Source: Rhizobium lentis (lineage in GTDB: Bacteria; Pseudomonadota; Alphaproteobacteria; Rhizobiales; Rhizobiaceae). From it: a DNA stretch of 64,000 nucleotides. Position 1 is the first letter of the stretch. Every line of letters begins with the position of its first letter. Where the stretch lies: positions 2,443,001 through 2,507,000 of the forward strand of contig NZ_CP071454.1 of the NCBI RefSeq assembly GCF_017352135.1, given 5' to 3'. The translations under genes and the position numbers were made by a program. The notes under the pieces were generated by a model. The model saw only the letters and a list, made by a program, of their open reading frames with translations. It was not told the origin of the DNA and ran no database searches. Positions 63,126 through 64,000 of the stretch are shown in pieces.

Positions 63126-64000
63126 AAATGTTTTTCCGTATCGTCACCTTTGTTGCGGTCGTCGCCATGAGTCTGGCCGACGTAGCGCCCGCCTGGGCGC
63201 TGACGTCCCGCATCAAGGATATCGCTTCGCTTCAGGCCGGCCGCGATAACCAGCTGATCGGGTACGGCCTCATCGTGGGCCTGCAGGGAACTGGCGACGG
63301 CTTCCGCGCCTCGCCCTTCACCGAGCAGTCGATGCGGGCAATGCTCCAGAATCTCGGCATCTCCACGCAGGGCGGCCAGTCCAACGCGAAGAACACCGCG
63401 GCCGTGATGGTCACCGCCAACCTGCCGCCCTTTGCAAGCCCCGGCAGCCGCCTCGATGTCACGGTGAGCTCGCTCGGTGATGCGACCTCGCTGCGCGGCG
63501 GCACACTCGTCATGACCTCGCTTTCCGGCGCCGACGGTCAGATCTACGCTGTCGCCCAGGGCTCCGTTATCGTCTCCGGCTTTCAGGCGCAGGGACAGGC
63601 GGCGACCGTGACCGAAGGCGTCACCACCGCCGGCCGCGTGCCCGGCGGCGCCATCATCGAACGCGAATTGCCATCTCACTTCAAGGATTCGGTCAATCTC
63701 GTCCTGCAGCTGCGCAATCCCGACTTCTCGACGGCGATCCGCATTGCCGACATCGTCAATGGCTATGCTTCCGCGCGCTTCGGCGGCCCGGTCGCCGAAG
63801 CCAAGGATTCGCAGGAAGTGGTGATTCAGAAGCCGCGCACGGCCGATCTCACCCGGCTGATGGCCGATGTCGAGAATCTGATCGTCGAAACCGATACGCC
63901 GGCCAAGGTCGTCATCAACGAGCGCACAGGAACGATCGTCATCGGCTCCGACGTGCGCGTATCGCCGGTCGCCGTCAGCTACGGCACTCTGACGGTTCAG
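63122..64000 (+). CDS. flgI: Flagellar P-ring protein FlgI (3' end beyond window)
   Basis: The first 293 codons of FlgI, which forms the peptidoglycan-level P ring. A signal peptide (to about AWA, residue 26) is followed by LTSRIKDIASLQAGRDNQLI and GYGLIVGLQGTGDG, the family's opening motif. Usual length is about 370, so about 80 residues are missing. An ATG two codons later is an alternative start. Confidence 0.96.
   Translation, partial: MKMFFRIVTFVAVVAMSLADVAPAWALTSRIKDIASLQAGRDNQLIGYGLIVGLQGTGDGFRASPFTEQSMRAMLQNLGISTQGGQSNAKNTAAVMVTANLPPFASPGSRLDVTVSSLGDATSLRGGTLVMTSLSGADGQIYAVAQGSVIVSGFQAQGQAATVTEGVTTAGRVPGGAIIERELPSHFKDSVNLVLQLRNPDFSTAIRIADIVNGYASARFGGPVAEAKDSQEVVIQKPRTADLTRLMADVENLIVETDTPAKVVINERTGTIVIGSDVRVSPVAVSYGTLTVQ

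Noticed and set aside
1..64000. CRISPR array, tRNA, rRNA, prophage or insertion sequence
   Set aside because: No spaced direct repeats, no cloverleaf or rRNA sequence, no transposase or phage genes were seen in reading both strands.

Overview
The window looks like chromosomal DNA of a fast-growing rhizobium, closest to the Rhizobium leguminosarum/etli group. The basis is the high GC content, the che operon order of that group (icpA-cheS-cheY1-cheA-cheW-cheR-cheB-cheY2-cheD-cheT), the visN/visR pair next to fliF, the rhizobial flagellar order (motA-fliM-fliN-fliG-flhB facing flgF-fliI-flgBC-fliE-flgGAI) and two Ku genes. No database search was possible. Identities rest on reading motifs, and the genus is inferred.

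Layout. 1-4100: an RND efflux operon (adaptor plus pump, pump cut by the window edge). 4.7-7.1 kb: a carboxy-terminal-processing-type protease and two small secreted or membrane proteins. 7.2-8.3 kb: a TetR repressor divergent from a RidA-family gene, with three copies of one 17-bp operator between them. 8.4-16.5 kb: a single minus-strand operon of a GntR/FCD regulator, a peptide-type ABC importer (binding protein, two permeases, two ATPases) and two different DapA-family lyases. 16.9-22.7 kb: a beta-helix protein with a possibly broken 5' end, two convergent Ku genes, small proteins, an OsmC peroxidase and a FAD oxidoreductase. 22.8-25.3 kb: an EamA exporter converging on a fused extradiol-dioxygenase/esterase.

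25.4-32.5 kb is a dense signalling island: three histidine kinases (one hybrid with two receiver domains, one membrane-bound with a FixL-like PAS, one bare soluble kinase), three stand-alone receivers and a LuxR-type regulator. A strongly structured intergenic segment lies in its middle. 32.7-39.3 kb holds a SecD-SecF fusion, a CPA2 cation/proton antiporter with a divergent XRE regulator, and a GT39-type glycosyltransferase.

40-64 kb is the chemotaxis and flagellar region. The che genes are tightly overlapped and end with cheT. They are followed by fliF, a clear terminator, and the master regulators visN and visR. A minus-strand operon motA-fliM-fliN-fliG-flhB-(hypothetical) builds the switch, one stator subunit and part of the export gate. 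Divergent from motA, a plus-strand operon runs flgF-fliI-(membrane protein), terminator, flgB-flgC-fliE-flgG-flgA-flgI, leaving the window inside flgI.

Most of the window is ordinary rhizobial core genome. The points worth a second look are the 25-32 kb signalling island with its nested palindrome, the dioxygenase-esterase fusion, the triple operator, the two-lyase ABC operon, the globin-like receptor that seems to lack the haem-ligand His, and the palindromic repeats between flhB and fliG. I saw no tRNA, rRNA, CRISPR array, prophage or complete insertion sequence.
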